Shown in pieces: positions 8,730 through 17,673 of a DNA stretch of 64,000 bases (position 1 is the stretch's first letter; each line of letters starts with the position of its first letter). This DNA comes from Shinella curvata (lineage in GTDB: Bacteria; Pseudomonadota; Alphaproteobacteria; Rhizobiales; Rhizobiaceae). The translations under genes and the position numbers were made by a program. Location: positions 248,001-312,000 of the forward strand of contig NZ_JALJCJ010000004.1 in NCBI RefSeq assembly GCF_022899935.1, read 5' to 3'. The notes beneath the pieces were generated by a model. The model did not search any database. It saw only the letters and a list, made by a program, of their open reading frames with translations, and had not been told where the DNA came from.

Positions 8730-10115
8730 ATGGACGTCAAGACCAACGGTAACATCTCCTTCTGGTATGCCGATATCGGCGGCGTGCCGCAGAAGCGCCC
8801 TGCCCTGCCCGGCGATCGTGAAGCCGATGTTTGCATCATCGGTGCCGGCTATACCGGCCTCTGGACGGCCTATTATCTGAAGAAGGCCGATCCCTCGCTC
8901 AACATCGTCATGGTCGAGCGCGAATTCGCCGGCTTCGGCGGCTCGGGCCGCAATGGCGGCTGGCTGTCGGGCGGCTTCAGCTGGTCGCGTGAAAAATATC
9001 TCAAGACCTCCAGCCGTGGCGCCGTCGTCGATATGCAGCGCGCGATGGCCGGCACCGTCGACGAGGTGATCCGCGTGACGGAGGCCGAAGGCATCGACGC
9101 GGATATCCTGCGCGTCGACAACATCACCTTCGCCACCAACAAGCCGCAGCTCGAGCGCGCCCGCGAGGAATACCAGTTCTATCTCGATTGGGAGATGCCG
9201 TCGGAACGCATCGAAATGCTGTCCGCCGAGGCGGCGGCCAAACGCATCCGCGTTGCCAATGTGCTGGGTGCCTTCGTCATCCGCGACATGGCACGCGTCC
9301 AGCCGGCCAAGCTGGTGCGCGGCCTTGCGAAAGTGGTGGAAGGGCTCGGCGTCTCGATCTTCGAGGGCACAGCCGTCACCCGCTTCGAGAAGGGCCGCGT
9401 CGAGACCGATCGCGGCACGGTGCGCGCGCCCGTCATCATCCGCGCCACCGAAGGCTTTACCGCCGGCCTGCCCGGCCACGAGCGCACCTGGCTGCCGCTG
9501 AACAGCGCGCAGATCGTCACCGAACCGGTGCCGGAGGCGTTATGGAAGGAGATCGGCTGGGAAGGCCATGAACTGCTCGGCGATGCCGCGCATGCCTATT
9601 GTTATGCCCAGCGTACCCGCGAGGGCCGCATCACCATGGGCGGGCGCGGCGTGCCCTACCGCTTCGGTTCGGCGACGGACGTCAATGGCCGCACACAACA
9701 GGCAACCATCGATGCGCTCCACACTATTCTCACGCGCCTGCTTCCACAGACGAAATCGCTGAAGATCGATCATGCCTGGTGCGGCGTGCTCGGCGTGCCG
9801 CGCGACTGGTGCACGACGGCGGGCTTTGATCGCGACAGCGGCATCGGCTGGGCGGGCGGCTATGTCGGTCTCGGCGTTTCCAGCACGAACCTCGCCGGCC
9901 GCACGCTGGCCGATCTCGTGCTTAATCGCGATACCGAACTGACCGGCCTGCCCTGGGTCAATCGCACCGTGCGCAAATGGGAGCCGGAACCGTTCCGCTG
10001 GCTCGGCGTGCATTCCATGTACCAGCTTTATCGCATGGCGGACGAACGCGAATTCGCCGGCCTCGACCATACATCCAAACTCGCCGGCCTTGCAGACAGC
10101 ATTACCGGTCACTGA
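8730..10115 (+). CDS. FAD-dependent oxidoreductase (DAO family, PuuB-like)
   Basis: A 461-residue DAO-family flavoprotein. The FAD-binding GxGxxG is IIGAGYTGLWTAYYL near residue 36, followed by the acidic strand end VMVERE and GGSGRNGGW; the C-terminal dinucleotide segment is near GWAGGYVGLGVSSTNLAGR. The family oxidises secondary or primary amines (gamma-glutamylputrescine oxidase, sarcosine/glycine oxidase types). It follows importer A by 17 bases, so it probably oxidises the imported amine or its demethylated product. The substrate cannot be read from sequence. Confidence 0.8.
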   Translation: MDVKTNGNISFWYADIGGVPQKRPALPGDREADVCIIGAGYTGLWTAYYLKKADPSLNIVMVEREFAGFGGSGRNGGWLSGGFSWSREKYLKTSSRGAVVDMQRAMAGTVDEVIRVTEAEGIDADILRVDNITFATNKPQLERAREEYQFYLDWEMPSERIEMLSAEAAAKRIRVANVLGAFVIRDMARVQPAKLVRGLAKVVEGLGVSIFEGTAVTRFEKGRVETDRGTVRAPVIIRATEGFTAGLPGHERTWLPLNSAQIVTEPVPEALWKEIGWEGHELLGDAAHAYCYAQRTREGRITMGGRGVPYRFGSATDVNGRTQQATIDALHTILTRLLPQTKSLKIDHAWCGVLGVPRDWCTTAGFDRDSGIGWAGGYVGLGVSSTNLAGRTLADLVLNRDTELTGLPWVNRTVRKWEPEPFRWLGVHSMYQLYRMADEREFAGLDHTSKLAGLADSITGH

Positions 10116-10136
10116 CCCCATTCAAAGGATATTTCC

Positions 10137-10496
10137 ATGATCAGTTTTGAGAATTTCGGCGACCTCCTGAAGCTTGACATCGGCGCCTTCGCGGCAAAGC
10201 CGACCTGTATCGAGGGCGACCAGAAGGAAGCGACGCTGGTGCTCTGGACCAGCGCCAACGCGAAGATGGAAACCGGCATCTGGGAATGCACGCCCGGCCG
10301 CTTCGCCGCCGACCGCACGCAGAACGCCGAGGTCTGCCATTTGCTCACCGGTCGCGTGACGTTGCACAACAGCGACGGCACCTCGCAGGAGATCAGTGCC
10401 GGCGAAATGTTCGCGCTGCCGCTCGGCTGGCGCGGCGAATGGACGATCCACGAGCAGACCCGCAAGATCTATACTTTTCTCGCGAACGATGTCTGA
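10137..10496 (+). CDS. small cupin protein (DUF861 type)
   Basis: A 119-residue single-domain cupin of the EutQ/ureidoglycine aminohydrolase-like group: EVCHLLTGRVTLHNSDG, then a glycine turn and PLGWRGEWTIHEQTRKIYTF. It has a good Shine-Dalgarno (AAAGGA, about eight bases upstream). Such cupins often follow DAO-type oxidases in proteobacterial operons; their biochemical role is generally unknown. Here it lies between the oxidase and the second iron-sulfur flavoenzyme. Confidence 0.75.
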   Translation: MISFENFGDLLKLDIGAFAAKPTCIEGDQKEATLVLWTSANAKMETGIWECTPGRFAADRTQNAEVCHLLTGRVTLHNSDGTSQEISAGEMFALPLGWRGEWTIHEQTRKIYTFLANDV

Positions 10497-10528
10497 CGCT
10501 GCCTGACAGGTTTGGGAGGAGGATCCCG

Positions 10529-12517
10529 ATGACGCAAGCAGAACCTTCCGATGGCGCGATGGTGCCATCAGCGTTTCCACATGTGTTCCAGCCGCTGAAA
10601 ATCCGCGGCGTTGTACTGAAGAACCGCATCATGTCGTCCGGTCACGACACGACGCTGCCGACGGACGGCCTCGTCAACGAAGCCGTGCTTGCCTATCACG
10701 CCGCCCGTGCCAAGGGCGGCGTGGGCCTCATCGTCAGCCAGGTGGCGGGCGTTCATGAGACGGCGCGCTACACTTCGCACATGCTGATGGCAACAGAGGA
10801 CGACTGTATCGACGGCTATCGCCGTCTCGCGGAGCTCTGTCATGCCGAGGACTGCGTGCTGTTCTCGCAGCTCTTCCATCCCGGCCGCGAGATCATGGAG
10901 GGCGGTGACGGTCTTCTGACCGTCGCCTATGCCCCCTCCGTCTCGCCGAACGAACGTTTCCGAGTCATGCCGCGCGCGCTCGACAAACGCATGATTGACG
11001 AGATCGTCGCCGGTTATGCGTCGGCGGCCGGCCGCATGCATGCGGCGGGTGTCGATGGCGCGGAGTTCGTCGCCAGCCACGGTTACCTGCCGGCGCAGTT
11101 CTTCAATCCGCGCGTCAATCGTCGTGAGGATGACTATGGCGGCTCGCTGGAAAACCGGCTGCGTTTTGCCGAGGAGGCGCTTGCCGCCATGCGGGCCGCA
11201 ACGTCGGAGGATTTCGTCATCGGCATGCGCATCAGCGCCGGTGAGCGTGACGAAGAGGGGCTGGCCAACGACGAAGCATTGGAAATCTGTCGCCGGCTGG
11301 AGCCGCTGCTGGACTATGTGAGCATCACGACGGGTACGTCCGCCTCGCTCGGTGGCGCCGTGCATATCGTCCCCCCTATGGCCTATCGTGCCGCCTATCT
11401 GGCAGGAGATGCGGCGCGCTTCCGCAAGACGCTTGGCATTCCCGTCTTCGTGACCGGTCGCATCAACCAGCCGCAGGAGGCCGAGGCCGTCATTGCCGCC
11501 GGCTCTGCGGATGTCTGCGGCATGACACGGGCGATGATCTGCGATCCTGAAATGCCCGGCAAGGCGCAGGAGGGGCGTATGGACGACATCCGCGCCTGTA
11601 TAGCCTGCAACCAGGCCTGCATCGGCCATTTCCATCGCGGCGTGCCGATCTCCTGCATTCAGCATCCCGAAACCGGCCGCGAACTGAAATTTGGCACGCT
11701 CGAACCGGCCGCCAAGCCGAAATCCGTTATGGTGGTCGGCGGCGGGCCGGCCGGACTGAAGGCGGCCTCCGTCGCCGCCGCGCGGGGTCACAAGGTCACG
11801 CTCTATGAAGCCGCGAACCAGCTGGGCGGGCAGGCGCAGCTTGCCCAGCTTCTGCCACGGCGTTCGGAATTCGGTGGCATCGTCACCAACCTCTCCAGAG
11901 AGGTTGAGCTTGCCAATGTGCGCGTGCAGCGCGGCGTTCATGTCGACAGGGCCTTGGTCGAGGCGGAACGGCCGGATGCCGTCATCCTCGCCACCGGCGC
12001 GAAACCCTATCGGCCTGAGCTGCCGATCGACGACAGCGTTCAGGTCGTCGATGCCTGGCAGGTGTTGCGCAAGGAGGTGAAGACGGGCAGCCGTGTCGTC
12101 GTTGTCGACTGGCGCTGCGACTGGATCGGCCCCGGCATTGCCGAACGTCTCGTCGCCGAGGGCTGCAGCGTCGATCTCGCCGTCAATGGCACGCATCCCG
12201 GTGAGCTTCTGCCGCTCTATGTGCGCGACAACATCGCTGCCGAACTGCACCGCATTGGCGTGCGGGTGACGCCTTATGCGCGGCTCTACGGCTGTGACAG
12301 CGGTACGGTCTATATGCAGCATACGACGAGCGACCAGCCGATCCTCTTCGAGGATGTGGACACGCTGGTTCTCTGTCTCGGACACGCGCCGGTCGATGAT
12401 CTTTCGAGCATCCTGCACGATCTCGTGCCGGAAGTGCATGTCATCGGCGACAGTCTCGCGCCGCGTACGGCGGAAGAGGCCGTTTATGAAGGTCTGAAGG
12501 TGGCAGCGAAACTGTGA
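10529..12517 (+). CDS. second TMADH/2,4-dienoyl-CoA reductase-type flavoenzyme (N-methylproline demethylase-like)
   Basis: A 662-residue protein with an OYE-like FMN barrel, a 4Fe-4S site C357-x2-C360-x3-C364-x11-C376 and a C-terminal Rossmann domain (VVGGGPAGLKAASVA). Unlike the enzyme at 299 it lacks the covalent-FMN cysteine (MSSGHDTT in that position) and uses the CxxCxxxC spacing of the dienoyl-CoA reductase/stachydrine demethylase branch. The ATG at 10529 follows GGGAGGAGGATCCCG; the frame is open far upstream, but that overlaps the cupin gene. The operon suggests demethylation or ring oxidation of the same N-methylated substrate. It converges with the small gene at 12524. Confidence 0.8.
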   Translation: MTQAEPSDGAMVPSAFPHVFQPLKIRGVVLKNRIMSSGHDTTLPTDGLVNEAVLAYHAARAKGGVGLIVSQVAGVHETARYTSHMLMATEDDCIDGYRRLAELCHAEDCVLFSQLFHPGREIMEGGDGLLTVAYAPSVSPNERFRVMPRALDKRMIDEIVAGYASAAGRMHAAGVDGAEFVASHGYLPAQFFNPRVNRREDDYGGSLENRLRFAEEALAAMRAATSEDFVIGMRISAGERDEEGLANDEALEICRRLEPLLDYVSITTGTSASLGGAVHIVPPMAYRAAYLAGDAARFRKTLGIPVFVTGRINQPQEAEAVIAAGSADVCGMTRAMICDPEMPGKAQEGRMDDIRACIACNQACIGHFHRGVPISCIQHPETGRELKFGTLEPAAKPKSVMVVGGGPAGLKAASVAAARGHKVTLYEAANQLGGQAQLAQLLPRRSEFGGIVTNLSREVELANVRVQRGVHVDRALVEAERPDAVILATGAKPYRPELPIDDSVQVVDAWQVLRKEVKTGSRVVVVDWRCDWIGPGIAERLVAEGCSVDLAVNGTHPGELLPLYVRDNIAAELHRIGVRVTPYARLYGCDSGTVYMQHTTSDQPILFEDVDTLVLCLGHAPVDDLSSILHDLVPEVHVIGDSLAPRTAEEAVYEGLKVAAKL

Positions 12518-12523
12518 GGATGC

Positions 12524-12685
12524 TTACAGGCTCGCCGGCGCGACGAACTGATAATAGGCCCAGACAAGGGCGATCACGACGACAACGGCAAGCCAGACCA
12601 GTCCCTTTTTCGGTCCCGGCGCAACAGGCTTCTTTTCCTGTTTGGGTTTGCGGGGTTCGAATTTCAGAACATTGTTGTCGTTCAA
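12524..12685 (-). CDS. small single-pass membrane protein with a TTG start
   Basis: A 53-residue protein: polar, lysine/proline-rich N-terminus (NDNNVLKFEPRKPKQEKKPV) and one C-terminal membrane helix, about residues 29-48 (LVWLAVVVVIALVWAYYQF). Similar short proteins beginning NNVLKFE are, as I recall, common unannotated proteins in Rhizobiaceae. I start at the TTG at 12685 because GGAGG lies five bases upstream; the only in-frame ATG (12775) would add a dissimilar leader. Function unknown; N-in topology is inferred from the positive N-terminus. Confidence 0.65.
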   Translation of the reverse strand: MNDNNVLKFEPRKPKQEKKPVAPGPKKGLVWLAVVVVIALVWAYYQFVAPASL

Positions 12686-12771
12686 GGCGTCCTCCGTCGC
12701 GCTGCGAGTCGGCAAGAGACTTAGCGGCGGTGAGGGGGCGACTGCAAGTATCGGAGTGTAGAAAAGCGCGT

Positions 12772-13458
12772 TCAATCCGGATTGCCAAGCACGCCGATCC
12801 GCTCGAAATGACCACGACCGAGATGGCCGGTGCCGTCGCGGATATCGGCAGTGATGGCGGCCTTGAGCGCTTCCGCATCGCGCCTGCCGATGGCCGCGAG
12901 CGCTTCCGCATGGCGGTCCACCTGATATGTTTGCGACAGCGTTTCCCCCGCCCGGCGCATGAAGGGGCCGAGCCGCAGCCAGAGGGATTCGATGAGCGGC
13001 AGCATGATGGTACCCGGCCGCGCTTCATAAAGGCAGCGGTGGAAATCGAAGTTCGCCTCCACCAGCCGTTTGAAATTGCCGATCGCAAGGGCCTGGTCCG
13101 CCTGTTGGTCGAAGGCCTTGAGGCGGGCCAGCCTGACGTCATCGATGAAGGGCATGGCGCGCTCTGCGGCCCGGGTTTCCAGTGCGATACGCGCTTCCAA
13201 CACCTCCTCGAAGCGTTGTGGATCGAGATCCGGGACGCGGACGCGACGGTTGTCGAGAAGCTCCAGTGCGCCCTCGGCGACGAGACGATGCAGCGCCTCG
13301 CGCACCGGCATTGCGCTGACGCCGAGCGCGTCGGCGAGACCATTGATCGTTACCGGTTCCCCCGGCTCGAACTGTCCTGTCATGATGTTCCGCCGCAACA
13401 CGCGGTAGACCCATTGTTTAGCGGATTCGGACGCTTCCCTCCCGGCTGCGACCAGCAT
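12772..13458 (-). CDS. GntR-family regulator (FCD/FadR subfamily)
   Basis: A 228-residue regulator. Residues about 10-75 are a winged HTH (INGLADALGVSAMPVREALHRLVAEGALE) and about 85-215 an FCD ligand domain, with the metal-ligand pattern typical of the group (D and H residues, e.g. NFDFHRCLYEA and VDRHAEALAAI). Good Shine-Dalgarno GGGAGG before the ATG at 13458. It is divergent from importer B and two TGATCA boxes lie in the gap, so it probably controls that operon in response to its substrate. Confidence 0.88.
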   Translation of the reverse strand: MLVAAGREASESAKQWVYRVLRRNIMTGQFEPGEPVTINGLADALGVSAMPVREALHRLVAEGALELLDNRRVRVPDLDPQRFEEVLEARIALETRAAERAMPFIDDVRLARLKAFDQQADQALAIGNFKRLVEANFDFHRCLYEARPGTIMLPLIESLWLRLGPFMRRAGETLSQTYQVDRHAEALAAIGRRDAEALKAAITADIRDGTGHLGRGHFERIGVLGNPD

Positions 13459-13575
13459 GCTTATATCCTCCCGTCTGCCAGACCCGGTCGTGCCGGTTAT
13501 CGTCTTTGGGCTGAATTCTCTGGGCTTTGCACGCAGAACTGATAATGTCGCAAAGCTGAAAATGACCCTTTACAG

Positions 13576-13608
13576 ATTTGATCAAATTATGGTTTGTTGT
13601 GATCATAA
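13576..13608. promoter_or_regulatory. paired TGATCA boxes, probable GntR operator
   Basis: ATTTGATCAAAT (13576-13587) is a perfect palindrome. TTGTGATCATAA (13597-13608) matches its own reverse complement at 10 of 12 positions. The two TGATCA centres are 21 bases apart, two turns of the helix. They lie in the 259-bp gap between the gntR-type gene and importer B; the remainder of that gap shows no gene. Confidence 0.6.
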
Positions 13609-13717
13609 GCAAGACAAGCCTATCACATAAGAGCCGTGATTAGCGGCCGGACAGAGGACAGCCGGCGGTTTGGGGCAGAGGACGCTCGGGGCACGCCGGT
13701 TCACAAACGGGGAACCG

Positions 13718-14815
13718 ATGACTGACACCCGAACGACCGCAGCCCATGGCGGCGCCATAGGCCTGCACGGCATCAAGAAATGGTTCGGCACCTTCCAGGC
13801 CGTCGACAATGTGTCGCTGGATATCCGCTCGAACGAATTCTTCACTCTTCTCGGCCCTTCGGGCTGCGGCAAGACCACACTCCTTCGCATGATCGCCGGC
13901 TTCGAGTTGCCGACCGAAGGTCAGGTCCTCCTCGACGGCGTGGATATTTCCCGCCTCCTGCCGAACCAGCGGCCGGTCAACACCGTCTTCCAGAACTACG
14001 CGCTTTTCCCGCATCTGACGGTGGCCGAAAACATCGGTTTCGGCCTCAAGATGCTCGGCAAGCCGAAGTCGGAGATCGACAGCGTCGTCAAGGACATGTT
14101 GAAGCTCGTTCATCTCGACGGGCGCGGCAACAATCCGGTCACGCAGCTTTCCGGCGGCCAGCAGCAGCGTGTGGCGCTCGCCCGCGCGCTTGCGCCGCGG
14201 CCCAAGGTTCTCCTGCTCGACGAGCCGCTGTCGGCGCTCGATCTCAAGCTGCGCAAATCCATGCAGATGGAGCTGAAGCGCCTCCAGCTCGAAACCGGCA
14301 TCACCTTCGTCTTCGTCACGCACGACCAGGAAGAAGCGCTGACCATGTCCGACCGTATCGCCGTTATGTCGACGGGTACGGTTCGTCAGGTCGGCTCACC
14401 CTGGGATATCTACGATCGCCCGGCCGAACGCTTCGTCGCCGACTTCATCGGCGAGACCAACTTCCTCGAGGCGGAGGTCATCTCGGTCTCCGGAGAGAAG
14501 GCCCGTGTTCGCCTGTCCTCCGGCGCTGAAATCAATGCGACCTATCCGGAAGGCATCACGCCGAAAGGCAAGGTGACGATCGTCGTGCGCCCGGAACATG
14601 CGCGTCTCGGTTCGTCCGGTTCGGGCATGCTGGAGGGTGTGCTCGACGATATCGTGTATCTCGGCACGGACAACCATTTCCACGTCAAGGTCGATGGCGG
14701 CAGCACCTTCATCGTACGCCAGCAGAATGCCAAGAGCGGTCATTGCGGCTTCTCCGAGCAGGAGCGCGTCAGCATCGCCATCAATGACGACGTCGCCCAG
14801 ATCTTGAGGGATTAG
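13718..14815 (+). CDS. ABC importer B: ATPase (PotA-like)
   Basis: A 365-residue ABC ATPase: Walker [11 protein letters not shown], signature LSGGQQQR, Walker [13 protein letters not shown]-loop VTHDQEEAL, and a C-terminal TOBE domain. The ATG at 13718 follows GGGGAACC; upstream in-frame codons have no ribosome site. It is first of a potA-B-C-D ordered operon, the same order as the E. coli spermidine system, and is divergent from the GntR gene. Confidence 0.9.
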   Translation: MTDTRTTAAHGGAIGLHGIKKWFGTFQAVDNVSLDIRSNEFFTLLGPSGCGKTTLLRMIAGFELPTEGQVLLDGVDISRLLPNQRPVNTVFQNYALFPHLTVAENIGFGLKMLGKPKSEIDSVVKDMLKLVHLDGRGNNPVTQLSGGQQQRVALARALAPRPKVLLLDEPLSALDLKLRKSMQMELKRLQLETGITFVFVTHDQEEALTMSDRIAVMSTGTVRQVGSPWDIYDRPAERFVADFIGETNFLEAEVISVSGEKARVRLSSGAEINATYPEGITPKGKVTIVVRPEHARLGSSGSGMLEGVLDDIVYLGTDNHFHVKVDGGSTFIVRQQNAKSGHCGFSEQERVSIAINDDVAQILRD

Positions 14816-14819
14816 CCAT

Positions 14820-15743
14820 ATGGTCAGCCCTCAGGACGTCAGCGAACAGCGGCAAAAGAAAGAAATCCGGGATCGCTGGTTTCTCAGCGCTCCCGCACTC
14901 ATCCTCATCCTGGCCGCGAGTGTCGGCCCGCTCGTCATCGTATTGCTCTACTCCTTCCTCGCGCCCGGAAACTACGGCGATGTGAAATGGGAGTTTTCGA
15001 CGGAGGGCTGGTTCAACGTTCTCTTCAGCCGCGATATCTTCGACGATACCGTATCACTCGCGGATGCCCATTTTCTGATCTTCTGGCGGAGCGTCAAGCT
15101 TGCCTTCGCGACGACGATCTTCTGCCTGATCTTCGGTTTCCCGACGGCCTATTTCATCGCGACGCGTGCGCCGCATAATCGTTCGCTCTGGCTGTTCCTG
15201 ATCACCATTCCCTTCTGGACGAACATGCTCATCCGCACCTTCGCCATCCAGGAAGTGATCCGCTCGGAAGGCATCATCAACACGCTGCTGTTGAAGATCG
15301 GCATCATCTCCGCACCGATCCAGATGATGTTCACCGACTTCGCCATTATGCTGGGCATGACCTATGTCTTCCTGCCGCTGATGGTGCTGCCGCTCTATGC
15401 CAGTCTCGAAAAGCTGGATTTCCGTCTGGTCGAGGCGGGTTACGATCTCTATGCCTCGCGTTTCGGCGTACTCTGGCGGATCGTCATTCCGCTGGTGAAG
15501 CCCGGCATCATCGCCGGCTCCATCCTGGTCTTCGTGCCGGCGCTGTCGTCCTATGTGGTGCCGCGCGTTCTGGGCGGCGGCAAGAACCTGATGGTCGGCA
15601 ACCTGATCGAGCTGCAATTCGGTCAGGGGCGAAACTGGCCGCTCGGTGCCGCACTGTCCGTCACGCTCGTGATCATCGTGCTTTTCGCGATGCTCTATTA
15701 TGTCCGTAATGCATCGAAGTCCGGAGGCAGCGCCCATGGCTAA
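14820..15743 (+). CDS. ABC importer B: permease (PotB-like)
   Basis: A 307-residue membrane protein with six predicted helices and EAA loop VEAGYDLYASRFGVLWRI. The DLYAS variant of the EAA motif is characteristic of true PotB/PotH proteins. It starts four bases after the ATPase gene, and its last eight bases overlap the next permease gene, indicating coupled translation. Confidence 0.88.
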   Translation: MVSPQDVSEQRQKKEIRDRWFLSAPALILILAASVGPLVIVLLYSFLAPGNYGDVKWEFSTEGWFNVLFSRDIFDDTVSLADAHFLIFWRSVKLAFATTIFCLIFGFPTAYFIATRAPHNRSLWLFLITIPFWTNMLIRTFAIQEVIRSEGIINTLLLKIGIISAPIQMMFTDFAIMLGMTYVFLPLMVLPLYASLEKLDFRLVEAGYDLYASRFGVLWRIVIPLVKPGIIAGSILVFVPALSSYVVPRVLGGGKNLMVGNLIELQFGQGRNWPLGAALSVTLVIIVLFAMLYYVRNASKSGGSAHG

Positions 15744-16548
15744 ATCCTTCTCGATCAAGCGCCAGCCGGGCTTCGCCACCATTGCGATGTTCTGCTTCTT
15801 CCTTCTCTACCTGCCGATTGCGACCCTCGTCGTCTATTCGTTCAATTCCGGCATGTCGATCGCCACCTGGGAGGGCTTTTCGTTCCGATGGTTCGAAAGC
15901 GCCTGGAACAACCAGCAGGTCGTGGAAGCCTCCTGGCGTTCCCTGAAGATTGCGGCCGTCGCTGCGATCATCGCAACGGCCTGCGCGACGCTGGCCGCTA
16001 TCGCCACGACGCGCACGGGACCCTATCGCGGCCTGACGTTCAAATATTCCGTCATCAATATGCCGCTTCTGGTGCCTGAAATCGTCACGGCCGTGGCGTT
16101 GCTGATCCTCTTCTCGCGCGTCAAAGTGTGGACGGGTTATTCAGGCCTCGGCTACCTGATCGTCGCGCATTCGGCGTTCTGCGTTCCGTTCGCTTATATG
16201 CCGATCAGGGCTCGTCTCGAGAGCATGGACCTCTCTCTAGAAAAAGCGGCGGCCGACCTCTACGCCTCCTCGTTCCAGACTTTCCGCTATGTCACGCTGC
16301 CGTTGCTGTGGCCTGGCATTCTCGCCGGTCTTATGCTCGCCTTCGTCATTTCGCTCGACGATGTCGTCATTACGGAATTTGTGAAATCCGGCGGACAGGA
16401 CACGCTGCCGACCTATATGCTCGGCCAGTTGCGCCGCGTCGTGACACCGGAGATGAACGCCATATCGACAGTCTTTCTTGTGCTGTCGCTTGCGATCGTC
16501 ACCCTCTTCTTCTTCCTGAGCCGTGAGCCTCAGAAGAACAACGAATAG
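15736..16548 (+). CDS. ABC importer B: permease (PotC-like)
   Basis: A 270-residue PotC/PotI-type permease with EAA loop [17 protein letters not shown]. The ATG at 15736 (MAKSFS) is preceded by GGAGG inside the upstream gene; an in-frame codon at 15700 lacks such a site. It overlaps the previous gene by eight bases and is followed 16 bases later by the binding-protein gene. Confidence 0.88.
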   Translation: MAKSFSIKRQPGFATIAMFCFFLLYLPIATLVVYSFNSGMSIATWEGFSFRWFESAWNNQQVVEASWRSLKIAAVAAIIATACATLAAIATTRTGPYRGLTFKYSVINMPLLVPEIVTAVALLILFSRVKVWTGYSGLGYLIVAHSAFCVPFAYMPIRARLESMDLSLEKAAADLYASSFQTFRYVTLPLLWPGILAGLMLAFVISLDDVVITEFVKSGGQDTLPTYMLGQLRRVVTPEMNAISTVFLVLSLAIVTLFFFLSREPQKNNE

Positions 16549-16564
16549 AAAAGGAGAACAGCTG

Positions 16565-17599
16565 ATGAAAATGAAACTGGGATTGATGGCGCTTGCCGCC
16601 GGCATGATGGCTTCCACCGCCATTGCGCGTGCCGAAGGCGAACTCAACATCTTCAACTGGGGCAACTATACCAGCCCGGAGATGATCAAGAAGTTCGAAG
16701 AGAAGTTCAAGGTCAAGGTGACGATCACCGACTATGACTCGAACGACACCGCCCTTGCCAAGGTCCGCCAGGGCGGCCATGGCTTCGACATCGTCGTTCC
16801 CTCGGCCAGCGTCATGCCGATCTGGATTTCGGAAGGCCTGCTTTTGCAGTCCGAGCCGAACCAGATGGAGAATTTCAAGAACGTCGACGAGCAGTGGGTG
16901 AAGGTTCCCTTCGACGAGGGTCGTCACTATTCGGTTCCGTGGCTGTGGGGCACCACCGGTGTGACGGTCAACAAGTCGATCTATTCGGGTGATCCGAACA
17001 CCTCGGCTATCTTCCTCGATCCTCCGGCCGAGCTCGTCGGCAAGATCAACGTGCTGCCGGAAATGTCCGACGTGATGCACATGGTCGTCACCTATGCGGG
17101 CGGCGAACCGTGCACGGGCGATCTGACGGTCCTGAAGAAGGCGCGCGACATTCTCACCGCCGCCAAGCCGAAGTGGCTTTCGATGGACTACGGCAACATC
17201 GAAAAATACTCCAAGGTCGATATCGCAGCCGGTACGAACTGGAACGGCGCTTCCTTCCGTTCACGTCTTCAGAATCCGGACGTCATTTATGGCTATCCGA
17301 AGGAAGGCTATCCGGTCTGGATGGACAATGCTTCGATCCTGAAGGACGCCAAGAACGTCGAAAACGCAAAGCTCTTCCTGAACTTCATCATGGATCCGGA
17401 AAACGCCGCCATGCTTTCGGCCTTCGGCCGTTATGCCAACGGGATCAAGGGCTCGGAAGCCTTCATGCCGGAAGACATGAAGAACGCGCCGGAAATCGTC
17501 GTGCCGGAAGAGCTGAAGGCAGCTGGCAAGTTCAACCTTGCCTGCCCGCCGGATGTGCAGGAACTCTACACGAAGCTCTGGACCGAACTGCAGAAGTAA
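16565..17599 (+). CDS. ABC importer B: binding protein (PotD/PotF family)
   Basis: A 344-residue periplasmic protein with a Sec signal ([20 protein letters not shown], cleavage near ARA). The mature start [20 protein letters not shown] and the [14 protein letters not shown] segment are hallmarks of putrescine/spermidine-binding PotD/PotF. Of the four binding proteins in this window it looks closest to true polyamine binders. AAGGAG precedes the ATG. It closes the potABCD-order operon and is followed by a strong hairpin. Confidence 0.88.
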   Translation: MKMKLGLMALAAGMMASTAIARAEGELNIFNWGNYTSPEMIKKFEEKFKVKVTITDYDSNDTALAKVRQGGHGFDIVVPSASVMPIWISEGLLLQSEPNQMENFKNVDEQWVKVPFDEGRHYSVPWLWGTTGVTVNKSIYSGDPNTSAIFLDPPAELVGKINVLPEMSDVMHMVVTYAGGEPCTGDLTVLKKARDILTAAKPKWLSMDYGNIEKYSKVDIAAGTNWNGASFRSRLQNPDVIYGYPKEGYPVWMDNASILKDAKNVENAKLFLNFIMDPENAAMLSAFGRYANGIKGSEAFMPEDMKNAPEIVVPEELKAAGKFNLACPPDVQELYTKLWTELQK

Positions 17600-17630
17600 G
17601 CGGGTTCACCGCACAACGAGGACGGTCCAA

Positions 17631-17655
17631 GCGGGAAGGCCATGCGCCTTCCCGC
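17631..17655 (+). terminator. hairpin after binding-protein gene B
   Basis: GCGGGAAGGC (17631-17640) and GCCTTCCCGC (17646-17655) form a perfect 10-bp stem with a five-base loop; outer CCAAG/CTTGG can extend it past a small bulge. A short T-run (17668-17672) lies 12 bases later. It could be a terminator or a partial attenuator before the serine hydrolase gene. Confidence 0.55.
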
Positions 17656-17673
17656 GCCTTGGCTGGATTTTTC

